Positions 63,914 through 64,000 of a stretch of DNA of 64,000 nt are shown piece by piece (position 1 is the stretch's first letter; each line of letters opens with the position of its first letter). The notes below the pieces were generated by a model. It was not told the DNA's origin and ran no database searches. It saw only the letters and a program-made list of their open reading frames with translations. The DNA comes from Oscillospiraceae bacterium (lineage in GTDB: Bacteria; Bacillota; Clostridia; Oscillospirales; Oscillospiraceae): positions 32,245 to 96,244 of the forward strand of contig SVMM01000016.1 of the NCBI GenBank assembly GCA_015067435.1, given 5' to 3'. The position numbers and the translations under genes are program-made.

Positions 63914-64000
63914 AAGATCCACTCCTTCCTCTCTTGTCAAGCCCGAAAACGTCTGTTTATCAGGCTTTCAATATTTGATACCTCTTGAAATTGAGCTGAT

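Overview
The window is a GC-rich (about 60-65% by eye) bacterial chromosome segment packed with short operons. Sporulation-type genes (ylbJ, yqfC, yqfD), the phoH-ybeY-era and yqzL-recO-mutS2 order, an obligate-anaerobe metabolism (pyruvate:ferredoxin oxidoreductase, class III ribonucleotide reductase, reverse rubrerythrin), S-layer-homology (SLH) proteins, a T-box leader and strong AGGAGG ribosome-binding sites point to a high-GC gut Clostridium relative, most likely Oscillospiraceae. I see no rRNA, tRNA, CRISPR, prophage or transposase gene.

Layout. 0.05-4.1 kb: four exported proteins (three lipoproteins, one SLH protein). 4.2-12.1 kb (minus): a T-box-controlled operon of a LeuA-like protein that has lost its catalytic residues and a sugar-isomerase/acyl-CoA-synthetase fusion, followed by pyruvate:ferredoxin oxidoreductase. 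12.2-18 kb: methyl cycle, with a split MetH (separate reactivation-domain protein plus short MetH) converging on an ahcY-like/SAH-deaminase operon. 18-22 kb: DNA glycosylase, MATE pump, DUF1934 protein, FabG-like reductase. 22.4-26.4 kb (minus): nrdD, an acyltransferase-like membrane protein, nrdG and dut behind a promoter carrying NrdR boxes. 26.6-31.2 kb: membrane protein, secreted SLH-anchored 5'-nucleotidase, recR, rpe. 31.4-41.5 kb: reverse rubrerythrin; deoC-deoD-kinase-niaR; an EIIC-like transporter behind a large palindrome; a four-gene BMP-type nucleoside ABC importer. 41.9-54.4 kb: ylbJ, yqfC-yqfD-phoH-ybeY-era, an SLH L,D-transpeptidase on the other strand, yqzL-recO-mutS2, HPr, uvrC. 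54.4-64 kb: SPFH/ribbon-helix-helix/DUF1648 operon, a G5/3D-domain protein, paired half-size TauE/SafE genes, DUF1540 protein, yihY-trkA-trkH, and a LysM/DUF3089 protein.

How the genes fit together. The surface 5'-nucleotidase, the BMP-type importer and deoC/deoD form a plausible nucleotide-scavenging chain. metH, its reactivation protein, the ahcY-like enzyme and the SAH deaminase recycle S-adenosylhomocysteine, perhaps through the inosyl intermediate. The most unusual unit is the T-box-led pair of a pseudo-isopropylmalate synthase and a TIM-barrel/AMP-ligase fusion. Two REP-like repeats lie inside its leader, and a separate dispersed repeat occurs in two intergenic regions 19 kb apart in opposite orientation.
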